This document shows positions 38,431 to 50,477 of a stretch of DNA of 64,000 nt, one piece after another. Numbering within the stretch: position 1 is the first letter of the stretch; every line of letters begins with the position of its first letter. Made by a program: the position numbers and the translations under genes. A model generated the notes under the pieces. It did not search any database, was not told the origin of the DNA, and saw nothing but the letters and a program-made list of their open reading frames with translations. Origin of the DNA: Cristatella mucedo (Eukaryota > Bryozoa > Phylactolaemata > Cristatellidae); contig WPIO01000001.1 of the NCBI GenBank assembly GCA_009760855.2, positions 2,600,501-2,664,500 on the forward strand, in the 5' to 3' direction.

Positions 38431-39227
38431 ATTGCGTCCACACCTATTTTCCCCAAACAAGGGAGGTTCGACTAGGTCAGCAAAAGTAGGCGTCGAGGCG
38501 GAGGTAGAAACGTGGGCCAGAAAGGAGTTGGAGTGGGCTGTTCAAGTGGACATGAACATGTCGTCAACATACTTTAGCTGGTTGAGGTGGGGCAGCCTAT
38601 CTCTCGTACGTCCGCCGAACGCTCTTTGCTGATTCGTTCTATCTTGAAAGCCAAAAACCCCTGAAAGGCAAGGGGCTTCTAATTGAAGGGGTATTAGCCT
38701 TGACCCATAGATAACATTGGAAGTTACCCGTTAATTGAGTAAGCTACAATTTATTGTCTACAAGCTCTGTGAAAATCTCGTCATATCTACTTGCATTATT
38801 TTACAGCTCAGAAGCATAGCAGGGATGAGTAATGGATGCCGAAGTGTGATTTGATCTGACAGTCATTAAAAGATCAAAGTGCAAATGACACACTACTATT
38901 AACGGCAGGAACGGCTATGGAATGTTGCAGCTACCACTATTGTAAACTAAATGTAACTGCATCTGAAATGTCGTATACGAAATGTTAAGCAATCGAACAC
39001 ACAAATGCACGGTAACAAAGCATGCGGCATTCAAATGGGAAGCACATTGTTAGAGAAACCTAGCTAATATGAGCTATGGGGAATGACACAATTGACTAAT
39101 TTACATATGCCTTCAATTTCAGCCGAGTAGTACATGGAAATAATGTCTTTATCAAATGATTTAGTCAAAAAAAGTGTCACAACATCAGCAATAACTCGGA
39201 GGCAACTGTTCGTTATATACAGAGTAC
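38431..39227. other. Intron stretch, nothing recognised
   Basis: No gene or repeat family identified. Confidence 0.35.
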
Positions 39228-39457
39228 GTACTGCTCCATATATCACAGTCGTTTTCTGGAATTGACGACGGTAGAAGCACTGCATTCTTCTTACCCAAGG
39301 AGGTAAGCTTGTTGCTGGATGTCACATAGAAAGGCAGTTGCCTCAGCTGACGCTTCCATTTATTGGTTAATTCTGAACCTTTATTTCGGAACTCAGGCTT
39401 AATAAGCTCATTGTTGAAATAGTGAAGGATATTAACGCCGATAGATTGTGGAATACA
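39228..39457 (-). CDS. SACS: Sacsin-like exon 5 (76 codons plus 2 nt)
   Basis: Acceptor attgcag, donor AC|gtactc chosen because it gives phase 2, which the next exon accepts. RQLPFYVTSSNKLTSLGKK and VLLPSSIPENDCDIW align with the recalled human LLPCYKSISGRYVSIGKFG and YVLTKSIPSAEVEKW. Confidence 0.75.
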
Positions 39458-40094
39458 CTGCAATTAAGCAATAGATGCACTCTCGTGTTTTTTAAAGCTG
39501 CAAGAGACAGTAGCTCCAAAATATGCTAAACACGCATTGAAAATTGGGCATATTGTTGACCTCAGCACAAAACAGAAGAAACGTTCTTGCTCATATGGAT
39601 AAATACTGACCATTTAGGAAGAGATAAAGGCAAACTGAGATTTTGGCAACCATGACCAGTGCTTTTAAGCACAGGGTATCTGCTAAGATTGCACACTTTG
39701 GTCCCATTTCTAAGCACGGAATTTCGCAAAACCAAAAACTGGGGACGCACGCAGGTGCAACGACTTTAACTCGTCTTCAAATACAGCAACCGCCAAACTG
39801 GTAGTACAAAATATGAGTAATACTTTGTTAGTAAGTACTCGGTGTTTTTAATTTAAATCAGCAATGAGTACACTCTTATAAAAATTAAATTAAAATGAAG
39901 TAGACTTTGGTCTAAGCCCAGCATTTGCAAAATGGCATATATCAGAGAATGGGCTTCAAAATACGGCTGTATGAAATCTTAAAGAAAGTACAGTCTGCAC
40001 AAAGTGTCGTTCCATTGTCGCCTCCCTTTTTACTCCCTTTCCCTCGTTCATTCATCAATTGCGAGAGTCTACCACTGGTTGCACTTGTGCTTTT

Positions 40095-40380
40095 AATAAT
40101 AATAATAGAAATAATACATTTGATATAGCTACCTCAGAGAACTCAATCTCTTTCTAATATTCTAAATTTTTATTCGATATAGCAACCCGGAGAACTAAAT
40201 TCGTGCTGCTACTAACCACATTTAAATGCCGATATTGTGCATGTCGCCCTAATCATTTCTAGCTTGTCGACATTGAGCATGTTACCACTAACCGTTTGAT
40301 TGAACCTTCTTTGCAGAACATTTAAAGTGCCTAGATAGTAATTAAACACTCTGCGGGGCTATATAAATGTATTATTAATA
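40095..40380. repeat. SINE/LINE tail (antisense) followed by a LINE 3' fragment (sense)
   Basis: 40,095-40,165 is the antisense (AAT)n plus GAGAACTCAATCTCTTTC tail. 40,200-40,380 is a sense LINE 3' end with AAAGTGCCTAGATAGT and an ATTATTA end. Confidence 0.6.
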
Positions 40381-40384
40381 GAAT

Positions 40385-41726
40385 TAATCGCATTCTAAGA
40401 AATCAAAATACCGAAAGGAATGTCAATTAGTAAGGTGCAAGATGTACGGTACCAGTGAGAATATGCATTCCCATGTCTCGATCATCGGCTACGACAAATC
40501 GAAGCTTATCTTTCCACAGCAGCGGTTTGATTTACAACCAACACCAGAAGTCTCTACAATATAGTCCAGGCATTATCTCTTATATTTGCAAAATTAGCGA
40601 ATTTATTTTTGCACAGTACCAAACGCATGCCATAAGGAGCAATCGAGGCCTTGATCTTCCTTATTGCTGTACTCTTTAGAGCGACAGGCAAGAGAATGAA
40701 ATGGAAGGAATAGCAATTCTCTACAAATAGTACAGAGGGAAAGCCATTCAATTTCTCTTATATTCGAAAGCAATTCTAGATTAGGAAGACTCCCAGATAA
40801 ATTGGTGAAGGTTTTCTCATAGGTATGAACTTAGGCTTGGCCTTAGCCAGAAATTTCTCTCCCGAGTTACTTAGTACATCGGTAGCAGCTGTAGCAACCG
40901 AGGTCAGGCATTAAGAGCCTACAGTTATACCCAAAGAAACCCCTGGCCAATAAGATTCTATTAGGCATCTTGGCTAGAGTGGGTAAACAAAGAATTACAA
41001 AGGCAATGACTCATGTGCTTAAAAGCTCAAGGCGACTAAGCCACACAGAAGCAGTGGTTTCTAATGAATGGTTTCCATAGAATGCCTTCGATGCTGTATC
41101 TGTAGCCAACTATGCATACATTAGGCGGGAACAATTTCATCAGTGTATTAGTGAAGGATTGAGGTATGCATTTCATTGTACGTAGGGTCAAAAATGTTAA
41201 TTGGTTAACGTTGTCATAAATATCTTGCTCAGTATGATAGGAAAATGCCGATTTGGATATCTGAGGTCAGGATTGAAACGTTTGCTTGAGCCTGCTGTTC
41301 GTTCACGATTTACTGATCTCAGTTCTATTAACAAATGACAAATTTCAGGATATCTTGAATTTTCATTCCAATTTACTTGATAATTTCAAGACAGCTATCA
41401 CAATATCCTTGTTTAGGGAGCACGACTAGATAGCAGGTAGAATGATTGTCGATCCCAGAGAGAACCAGAAAACTAGAAACTCCCATATCAAAATCTCTGT
41501 CAGGTCTAATATACAGTTATGAGACACGCTAAACCTGATTACCCCACTTATTTACAGATCCTTAGTAGCCGTGCCAATGCTACATGGTAAAACATGTCCA
41601 GGCTTATGAGTCTCACTCCAGGAGTATATGTTAATGCGTATAAAAAGTTCGATACAACTTGAGAACATGCATGCCTGCATCGTGCTAATTTTCGTAAGCT
41701 CAGCCAATATAAGATTGGCAACTTAC
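40385..41726. other. Intron stretch, nothing recognised
   Basis: No supported feature. Confidence 0.35.
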
Positions 41727-41945
41727 CCTTTTTTTGGGTTCATCCATGACTTCAAGAGTGTAAGCCAAGCATTCGAGTATAGCTGGTGGGTTTTTAAGAT
41801 TCGCTGTTAGCTCTCTAGCAAGCTGCAGCCGCTGGGCTTCTGCTGCCGGACCGAATGGAAGTCCGGCATCGGCTAAAATTAACAAAAGCTCGTTGATTGA
41901 AAAGGAAAGTTGAGATTCATCCCATAGAGATTCAAGATGTCGTTT
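41727..41945 (-). CDS. SACS: Sacsin-like exon 4 (73 codons)
   Basis: Acceptor cgtctcag, donor AAAGG|gtaagt, phase 0 to 0. Core motif ELLLILADAGLPFG followed by a helical stretch, as in sacsin segments that start a new repeat. A longer overlapping ORF in another frame (41,879-42,109) is not conserved and is treated as a shadow. Confidence 0.55.
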
Positions 41946-42514
41946 CTGAGACGATTTAATTCCAGTATACCCAAATCAACACGGCCAATGGCTAAATGAC
42001 AGCACGAGAATCCATCTGCTCGGCATCCACGGCATGAGTCGGTTATATACAATCTGAGAGCCGATAGCTGCGATAGCATTATGAAAAAATTATTTTCGAT
42101 CGGATACATTTTTCTGTATGTGTCAACAAATGTCCTAGAGCTTTGTTTTCCATAATAATGGACATGTACGGCAAACTTTATCCAACCAGATCATACATTT
42201 TTTTCAAAAATTATGTAACAAAAGCAGAGCTTAACTCGCATTTCAAATTTCACTCGGATATGTGCAGTATTAGCCGAGTTGCTACAAGGCACAGGCCTAC
42301 ACTTGAAATGAAATTGTCACAAGAATACATCTCAACAAGCACCACGAATGTACCTCGATTTATCAAGGCTCGACACGTTAGAATAAAAGTCGCATATAAT
42401 TCGGAGATCGTTAATTTGTTATTTTTCGATATATTGCTTCCTGTTTACATTCTAGATAGACGCGGTTTGCGTGATAATTTGTTTCTTTAACGTAAAAGTC
42501 GTTAGAACTTCCGA

Positions 42515-42765
42515 TCCCATTTCTACCGTTTAAGGAATGGCAACATCTGTCATGCTGCCGACCATGGCACTTCCTTTAAAGCAGATTTTGGCTACTACTT
42601 TGATACCGATCACTTCTTGGCGGCCCTTCGAGCTCGGCTATGCGTCGCACGCTTCCTTTACTGCGAGAGATAAACTCTTGGCTACACTATGTGCACCTTT
42701 TCCGCTTAGGATTTTGAATGAGCAACCTCTAGAAAAATCTTAAGAGCAAAGCCTACTTAGTTGTT
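42515..42765 (+). repeat. Second LINE family, short degenerate fragment
   Basis: Aligns in residue pattern (LRN then a Tyr-rich segment) with 22.6-23.1 kb and 45.9-46.1 kb. Confidence 0.5.
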
Positions 42766-43149
42766 ATGGATTTTTTGGAGCTGTGGATAAAAAACTTAGC
42801 GTGACATTTTTCAGCTCGGCCACCAAATTTCGTATCCGCGAACATTTTCAAGGGCCAATATTCAACAGGCTTTCGGAATGTCTTCCATTTCAGTACTTTG
42901 GGTCCCTTACGTTAACATTTGTTTCTTAATTCTGGAGCAGATGCAAGCCGTGAAATGCGGTGTATGCAGTCCAGTGGAGATAACCTGTTCTTATAAAAAA
43001 CAAACAATAGAACATGTGCAAAGCCACCAAGACAAATAAATCGCGTTGAATTTTCCGGAAAGAAAGTATGTCAATTGTCTAGTGACAACATGCACATTGA
43101 CAACACGCACAGGCTCATAAGGGGAAGAGCAAATGCTGTTAGTGTAAAG

Positions 43150-44180
43150 GTTTTTACTTTTTAAATAACGTCAAGTAAGGGATTTCGGGATACCAGCCGA
43201 TATTAATTTCCGGGGATTGGGAGATAGACAACTGAAGGCGATCGTAAAACAGGAAGCCAGAAGAACAAGTAAAAGAATTCAACACTCGACCCTTATCAAG
43301 AGATTGGCGGGAGATAAGTTCGAATGACCAAGCCTTGGTTTCGATAGGTACCCTGATGACGAGCCAGTGCAAGTCACCGATCAGCTGAGTGCTGTGGTAG
43401 TTGCGACATTCTGACAAAACAAGCTGAGCTGCAGAGGCACGGGCACCAACTGCGTCTCATTGCACATAAGAAATACATGCTAAGAGCAAGCTAGCAAAAT
43501 CAGATGCCACAGATGTGCGGGTCATCTAAGGTCAACTAGACCTAATCTTCGACGGAAGCAACCACCAACCATCATAACGTGTAATGGCACCACTACGCAC
43601 TCCCAGAAATTCGTTCTGAGTCAGCCGACAATTGTAGCGTACAAGGTAGCAGCGTGATTGAAGTGGCAAAGCAAGACATCATTGTCTCCAATTGATCGTC
43701 ATTTTGAGTTTGAAAAACGGTGATACCAGTGCTGACTGCGTCCAGTTCGTCTCCCAGATCTGCTGCAACCCTTTTTTGCGTAAATACAAGTTCAGGAAAA
43801 TATAGTTTACAGGCGCTAAATGCTGCCACGTTTCCCGTGGCTCAGGGAAAGAACTGATTTGATCGACGGGGTGAAATATTTTCAGGAATCATTAGGAGCC
43901 GCAGCCTTAGGGCCAGCTTAACGAGACTCCCAGGGATCGGTCACCATAATCGAACTTCTCTTCGATACCCCGGCAAGCCCATGCAACCCTTTGGGGTCTC
44001 TTCTGAGCAGATAACCACCTTCTCTGGGTGTCCATTGAGATTTAAAATGGCAAGTTCCGAGGTGCTCTGTAAAATTATAATAGATGCACCGGATTTGATA
44101 TCAATATCAAATTTGAGCAGTTTAGGTCTTTCATTTAAACCTAAACAAATTCTACATATAAAGAATGCCCGTTTTAACAA
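43150..44180 (-). repeat. Degenerate LINE fragment
   Basis: Minus pieces LIGDLHWLVIRVPIETKAW and ILNLNGHPEKVVI match positions of the CR1/L2 RT C-terminal region in the expected order. Heavily decayed. Confidence 0.55.
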
Positions 44181-44807
44181 TATTTGCTACTACGATCAAA
44201 AAGGTATTAACTGAAGGCACGGGCTTTATGTTTTAGGATAAAGTAGACCTTACACAATTTAATCAAATTCTCATCAGCAAGAAGGCAATAGCTACTTGTT
44301 GATTGACGTAACAAAAGGATTAGAGAGTCACGAAAAAGTAAAATTCTCGAACATGTCATTATAGTGATGATTTCGCAAATAAATAATATAAGAGCTAACG
44401 TAACCAAAACCGATTAAGACGCTTTTATGTAGAAATAGTCAATTGAAAGAACACCACAAGAAATATCCAAAACGACATGCTGGTAGTGACAACTCAATGC
44501 GAAAATTCTTTCATTCGATTTAGGAGAAAGCAGTTGCCAGTAGGCAGCATCAACAATATAAAATTAACTTTGCACCGGGGTTGTTGGAAAATCTAAGCTA
44601 TATCTTGTTACTGCACTCTCTAGTCTTTCATGGAATTTAAAGAATGTACGTGGTTTTACTTGTGCTGTCTAAATTGCAAGGAAATAACGACAGATAAAAA
44701 TGATAGTAACGTCAAATTAGGTCACAAAAAGCAGCACTGTTGGTCAAAGTACGTAATGCTATAAAGAGTCTGAGATTATGGATATCTACTATTTACTATA
44801 TAACTAC

Positions 44808-44937
44808 CTGAAAAAGTTTGTAGGTGAGAAGCAGGGCTCTCCAGAGTCTCAGTATCTAATTCCAAGACTGAAAGTGATCGCAATGCGTCCCGTGTGCGAC
44901 TCTCTTCAGTTCCCACTACGTTGGTAAAGTCCACAAT
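44808..44937 (-). CDS. SACS: Sacsin-like exon 3 (43 codons plus 1 nt)
   Basis: Acceptor attacag, donor TCAG|gtagtt. Encodes IVDFTNVVGTEESRTRDAL and LRSLSVLELD, the short connecting block of a sacsin module. Starts in phase 0 as exon 2 requires and ends in phase 1, which the next recognised exon does not accept. A small exon between 44.8 and 42 kb is probably missing from this model. Confidence 0.6.
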
Positions 44938-45049
44938 CTGTAATGAGATGCAAAAACCAGTTAAGGTGGGCTAACAGTCAAAGAGCAGGCTTAATTACTG
45001 CATCCGTGTGACACGAGCCGTATGACACGAGAAGAAGAATGCGACGTAC

Positions 45050-45478
45050 CGCTTTGCTGTACTTCACGGGCACCAGCCAGTTTGTAGTTAATGGTGTCTC
45101 AGCTGTCGGTCTGAACCTTGTGTCAGTCTGCCCTTGTGAAGAGTGAAGTGCCGATTGTCCCGGAATTACTCCTGGAATTATTGCCCATCGATCGATGCTG
45201 TTGAAGAACATATGCGGCGTCACAGCTAGCCATTGAGGTCTCTTCCTCTGCACCGATGAATAGTACTGGTCGCTTATGAAATTCCAAATCTTTACGAGAA
45301 AATCTTTGTTTGGATTTTCCCCTTGCTTCGTGTCCCATGAAACAGGAGCATAGTAAGTGCAGCTGTACTGCTCGGATAAATCTTGGTCGATAAGAGTTGC
45401 AAGATCCTCGATCGCAAACTCTTTAAAAACAGCTTGAGGAATGAGTTTCTGTCCGTAAAGTTGTCCGGGGATTTCAAT
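45050..45478 (-). CDS. SACS: Sacsin-like exon 2 (143 codons)
   Basis: Runs from acceptor cggcag to donor GCG|gtacgt, phase 0 to 0, joining exon 1 in frame. It has typical sacsin-repeat content: a tryptophan-rich WNFISDQYYSSV helix, then WLAVTPHMFFNSIDRWAIIP. Two ORFs in other frames overlap it and are shadows. Confidence 0.65.
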
Positions 45479-45799
45479 CTGCCGATAAAATTAAGATATT
45501 AAAACCGTGAATATATAAAAGAAAATATAACGTAGTACGCTATCTGCAGCATGTTATTAAATTCATAAATGACTAAGCTCAATACTGACTTACGTTTACA
45601 TCTTCAAAAATTAATATTTATCGATATCACTTTTAATTTGGAGGTAGCTTTGGAATCCATAGAATCGATGAAGAGGAATCACTAGAACACTGAAGCTGAA
45701 AAATGTGATTTCAGCATCGTTTGTGTTCCATATAATTTTTTAAAGCTTTGTTTGATGAGCGTTCACCGACTTTAGTATATGAGCATAGGTTCAAAAAAG

Positions 45800-46240
45800 C
45801 TATGCAGACATGCACCAGAAGATGTACAGTAAAGTCGTGCCCTCGGGTCCCGTGTTGACAATAAATTAGCTGTTCCATTCCTTTGCTTAAAGACCGTTGG
45901 CGACAGAAGCTTTAGCTCTGCAGATCCTAGAGTGTGGAACTTGCTTCCACAATTCTTACGAAACGACAACTACTCTCCTGCTGCCGACTATGGCTCATCC
46001 TTTCCAGCGGTACTGATAGCTGCTACTTCCATGCTACTCACTACCTCAACTGCTCTCTTGACTCTGCTATGTCTCCCACTTTATCTTTGTTGCGTGAGAC
46101 GAAGTCTTTTGGCTACCGAATGCGTACCAAAAGCCGCTTAGGCTGTGAGTGCGCTATACACAACTCTTCTGCGTAACACCCACATTGTCTTTATGGCTTT
46201 GTGGAATTACAGACGGAGATACATTAAATTAAGAAGAGCC
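45800..46240 (+). repeat. Second LINE family, 3' fragment
   Basis: Plus-strand frames show FLRNDNYSPAADYGSSF and CYFHATHYLNCSLDSAM, nearly the same as the antisense copy at 22.6-23.1 kb. The 3' end is GCGTAACACCCACATTGTC. Confidence 0.8.
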
Positions 46241-48512
46241 AAAGCTGATGAACTTGACAAGGCGGTATGCATATAGACGTATTATGCTAATAGCATACTA
46301 TGTATAAATGTATTGGGGCTCCACTGTAATTGCCTAATTTCTTTGGTTTCAAAGTACTGTAGAAAAATGTCTGAACATGTTTATTTTGGTCATAAGCGTG
46401 TGTGAGTAAATTAAAAAGATCTATTATATTTAAGAGACAACTAAACACTCAATGCAAGAGTCTGTAGCATGTTTCTGTTATGTATCTAAGAATTTAAATT
46501 ATACAATGTTCCCCTAGGGTAAGGGGGACCAGTGGTTCACAAGCCTGGAAGCCGAGTACCCCGAGGTGACTGGACACATGCTCTGCCACATTTATCCAAA
46601 ATTCTGGAAAAAACTTTCCAAAATATAAGAGTGATTCGAATTTTAAGCTCACTAGTATATATAAGTTTTGCATTATACATCTCTATTACCCGGGGGAAAT
46701 TAGAATGCTGAATTTTTAAATAAACAAGCAGCCTGTAAATTGTGTGTATTATGGTATTCTTTGGTGTATTTAATGTAAGGTATTTTATCACGCGCTCGAT
46801 CTTACCGGTATATGCACTGATAGGCCTGCATGTGCACGAATTCACAACTGATGAATAACTTCAAAATATATGCCAGGCTAACCACTGGTTGTGAAATAGC
46901 GATTATAGCAGCTAGTATTCCCTTTTATAAATGTTGCTGGAATTTTAGTGGTATGATAAAGCAACTATCCCAGTCTAATAGTTTTCAAGGTTTGGTCCTG
47001 AATTTGGCGCCGTGCTAGCTTGAGTTAACCCAGCAATTTCAACTCTACTCTTAGGATAGTTTTGGGATGGATGTAAAGTACTATAATACCATTGTTCCAT
47101 CCGAGAAAGCTCGCTCGCATAGACCATTGCTGAAAGTCTAATAGTTCTTGCAGGAGGATAGAAATTCCATATTCCATGATATGTATTTGTCGAAAACTAA
47201 CATGCTGTGGCTAGTTTGACACGACTTTGCATCCTGGCGGTAACAATGAGTATTTTTAAAAACTAACAATTCACTAACTCCAGAGCTTGAGTTCCCATAC
47301 AATGTAACTCTAGTGCATTTTAACATATTATAACATTACATTATAAACGTAACTCTATTGCACGTCTGGGACTACAAAATAAACATCTCTGGAAGGACGC
47401 CAGTGTATGACTAAATCTAAACAAGTGGCGGAAAAAGAATCCAACTAACTACTATCTATAGACCAATAAAAAGGATCGTCTAGTATGTTGAGACCATTAG
47501 GTGCCGCACAGTAGAATTTCGCTAATTGCGAGTTGAAATCGATCGTCACTTCGCCATAGGCTGTTGGCTAGTATCTACATAGCAAGCATGTTTACAGCCT
47601 GCTGAGCGATTCTTAACTTTAGCAGAACAGTGCATCGGGTAAACAAGGGATCTATGCTTGGTTCACTTTTTTCACAATTTATACTCTGCCTTTGGACGTT
47701 AGGCTTTCATTTTTTTATGCAAAAGACACACTGTTTTCCTCGCGCTTAGATCACTCCCTGATGTCTAACAAATTAAAATCACTTAAACTTCATTTTCAGT
47801 GAATTGCGGACATTTAAATTTGGATGGACACACGCGCTTCTATATTCGATGAACACTGGATTGGAAAACTTAAATAAAAAATTGGCTTCGTCCGCATATC
47901 TCATGTCTGAAAACTATCTAACTATTCCATTTCAAGTTACCACACCATCTCAGCAGCTGGAGCTGCCAACTTGTTAGCTAAGTAAGAATTCGGGCTTGGT
48001 CTTAATGCCTAGAACTCTGACTCCTTTAGCTTAACTTCATCAAATCCCTTATGTAGAATGTAGAAAGAGCCAAAAACGCTCATACATAATTTACTTTATG
48101 TTTCAGTCGTACTTTGCATTCTTATTCCAGCTGACACTTGTGTGTGATTCACTAATCGACAAGCTTTCTCTCCCAGCAAAAGTTAAGTGCCAACAAAAAT
48201 ACTATTTTCAGAAAATAATAATTGTTTTCCATAAAATCGTCTACGATTACTATTTTGCTGAGAGGAATCCATCAACAGTTAGTTCACTTGTAAGTGCTTG
48301 TCTTATATAAGCTTTACGAGACTTACTTGATAACTCCCAGCAAGAACTGGTTAGGTAAAACAATTTATGCAACTGAAGTTTATATTAGCCCAAAAATTGG
48401 CAAGGATACAACTACGCAGTTTAAAAATAACTTCTCCCGGAGGATATAGTGTTCCTAAAAAAGAAAACACAATAAAATCCATACACACGCATACACACAC
48501 GTAGGAGGTTAC
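46241..48512. other. Intron stretch, little recognised
   Basis: Possible LINE-like scraps near 47.6-47.9 kb, but nothing certain. No gene supported. Confidence 0.35.
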
Positions 48513-48824
48513 CTGTTTTGGTATCTCTGAAAATGCATTGATTCGTAGATGACGATTCAGAAACAGATCTGTACAACTCGGAAGCAGGTCGTCGTATTTG
48601 CTGAGGTAAAGCTGGTCTGACATATTGTGCAAGTTGTTGGCTTGGGAGACAGCAAGAGGTAGGCACGATATCTTCGACCAAAATGAGAAATCATCCTTCC
48701 GACAGTATTGTACAATAATTCCAACCATTGACTCGTCACCAAAAAATGTGCGGCTCACATTACAAGGTAGTTTAGGAGGTAACTGACAGTCTGCCTTAAA
48801 GAAATTCAATAACGTCAACTGGTT
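48513..48824 (-). CDS. SACS: Sacsin-like exon 1 of this window (104 codons)
   Basis: Opens after acceptor ttctag and closes at CAG|gtaacc, phase 0 at both ends. It contains the sacsin module signature of a leucine-rich strand followed by a Y..LLP..F segment (SCLPLAVSQANNL, then KYDDLLPSCTDLFL). There is no initiator context, so it is an internal exon and the gene continues further right. Confidence 0.65.
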
Positions 48825-49905
48825 CTAGAAGGCAAGCTACAACGTTAAGAGGCATTCTAGTTAAAGCCGCAGGTAAAACAGCTAGCAGGTTTGTAATCAA
48901 GCACTTTTTAAAGTAAGGATATCTGTATGCACTGCTAACTAAAGCCAAGCTAAGCTTATAGATTATGCAACTAGATTAGATATTCAAAGCGATTCTTAAA
49001 AAAGGCACAATGCACATCTTTTAATTATTCATTGGTGAATGCATTTTTATGGCTTCACTGCAGAACATGATATCATTGCAGAAACGTGAGTCTGCAAATC
49101 CTTCAAATCCGATTTAATTAGTTTCCATAATAATAATTAACTGGACAGAGACATAAGAGAACCAGATCTCTTTTTAGGCACCTCAATAAGTTGGAAAGGA
49201 AGCAAGTCACTAACTTGGTAACAACGTAACTCTACCAGTAAGCCTTAGCACTCAAAGGTCAATTCGTATGGTGAATCGTATGCTGCAAAGAATGCATGGG
49301 TTTATAACTTCCGTAAAATACTGTTCAGCCAGAGAAAGCTGTGCCGTCTTCAGTAGTGCGTCAGAGACTGCGGAGAGCATTCAAACTGAAGGCACTGAAG
49401 GCACCAAGGGATACGGAGGTGGCTAGGAAAAGGAATTCGGCAATCAAACCAGTCACTAATTCGTACTGTAGTAAGGACCTCCACTGAAAAATATGACAAA
49501 AGTGCCTATTGCAGAGCTACCCGAACTTGTAGCATAGCTCCATGGGGGATGCTTAGCTAACTGGGAAAACACGGGCCACACTTTCATGTACTTTTACCTA
49601 TATGAAAACACTGCACAAAACACCTAAATGTGATCGCGTCCGGCAGTGGAGCCTTGTGGGCTGCAGTTGGGAGCCCAGGTTGGCATCAAGCAACTTGCCT
49701 AACTTCTTTCCCTTCCTCCAATGCTTGGTTGAAAAGAGGGCTCTAAACAGTTGGGTTACTGCTTGAAACTCCGATATCTCGGTTCAGACTAAGACGAAGG
49801 CCGAGATTTCCACAGATTGAGACCGAAGAAAGTTGTTTTTGCTGAAAAACTGTGAATGACTGACAAATACAAGTCAAATGAGCCGGAAAGACCGAGGCAC
49901 TTCCA
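48825..49905. other. Host to element junction region
   Basis: About 1.1 kb between the first sacsin exon and the AT-rich element. Base composition changes near 49,900-49,960. No terminal inverted repeat or target duplication could be defined. Confidence 0.45.
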
Positions 49906-50469
49906 TCACTCCAAGAATCCTCCATATCCATCAGCTCTTGCTGCAGGCATAATAGCAGGTACAGCAGATTTCTCTTTTATAACTCTTTGAATTTCTTTGT
50001 ATGCCTTAGGATCATTTTCTTTTAACGTTTCTGAATATTCCTAAGTCTCAGAATCCTCCATCTTTGCCTTGTATTTCTTTTTTTTAGGTTTAAGTTTGTT
50101 AAGCAAAGCTCATTTTATCTCAAGATCAATATCTTTAAGCTTTCTATCATAATCTTCTTCTTTCTTTCTTTTTTTTAATTCATATTCATATTCTTTTTTT
50201 CTTCTTTCCTCTTCAGCTTTATCATCAATATCTCTACGTTTATTAGCATACTCCTGGTCAATCTTTTCTTTCTTTGTCTGCAATTCAATTAATTTCCTAG
50301 CCTGATGCATCTCAATACCTTTGTTAGCAATGTTCATACTAAGCCCAGTTAGTCCAGTAAGCACAGGCGCTGCTTTTCCAACACCATCAATAATCTTATC
50401 AAGTCCACCAGAACCATGATATTTTCCACCAGTTATCCTTCCATGACCAATTCCAGCATAGCTACCCAT
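49906..50469 (-). pseudogene. Gly-rich N-terminus plus charged coiled-coil protein, two in-frame stops
   Basis: Opens MGSYAGIGHGRITGGKY at a TATA-start motif and has a short hydrophobic segment. A long Lys/Glu helix follows, likely coiled coil (residues about 55-119, with EEERRKKEYEYELKKRKKEE). The same frame continues past TGA (50,112-50,110) and TAG (50,043-50,041) to a TGA at 49,906. Family not recognised. Its place next to virion genes suggests a structural or packaging role, which is inference. Confidence 0.55.
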
Positions 50470-50477
50470 CCTATATT
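50467..50477 (-). promoter_or_regulatory. TATA-start motif, coiled-coil gene
   Basis: Reads AATATAGGATG on the gene strand; the ATG is the start codon. Confidence 0.55.

Larger units (their letters stand above)
742..48824 (-). pseudogene. SACS: Sacsin-like gene, C-terminal third, 19 exons, probable pseudogene
   Basis: Nineteen minus-strand exons match, in collinear order, the C-terminal third of human sacsin as I recall it (repeat modules, linker, J domain). They total about 4,350 nt or 1,450 codons; human sacsin is about 4,579 residues. Sacsin is a giant HSP90/Hsp70-linked co-chaperone. Borders are GT/AG, and phases agree at most junctions. Two junctions do not fit (exon 3 to 4 and exon 6 to 7), so a small exon is probably unplaced at each. 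Damage: an in-frame TAG at 15,482-15,480, an in-frame TAA at 8,626-8,624, and HPD changed to HSN in the J domain. Intact splice sites argue for a duplicated, non-processed copy that decayed recently. The identity is strong; the pseudogene call depends on the stops being real rather than read errors. The upstream two thirds would lie right of 48,824, where a virus-like element begins. Confidence 0.75.

Noticed and set aside
41879-42109. 76-codon minus ORF overlapping exon 4
   Set aside because: Shadow frame; the conserved sacsin pattern is in the other frame.
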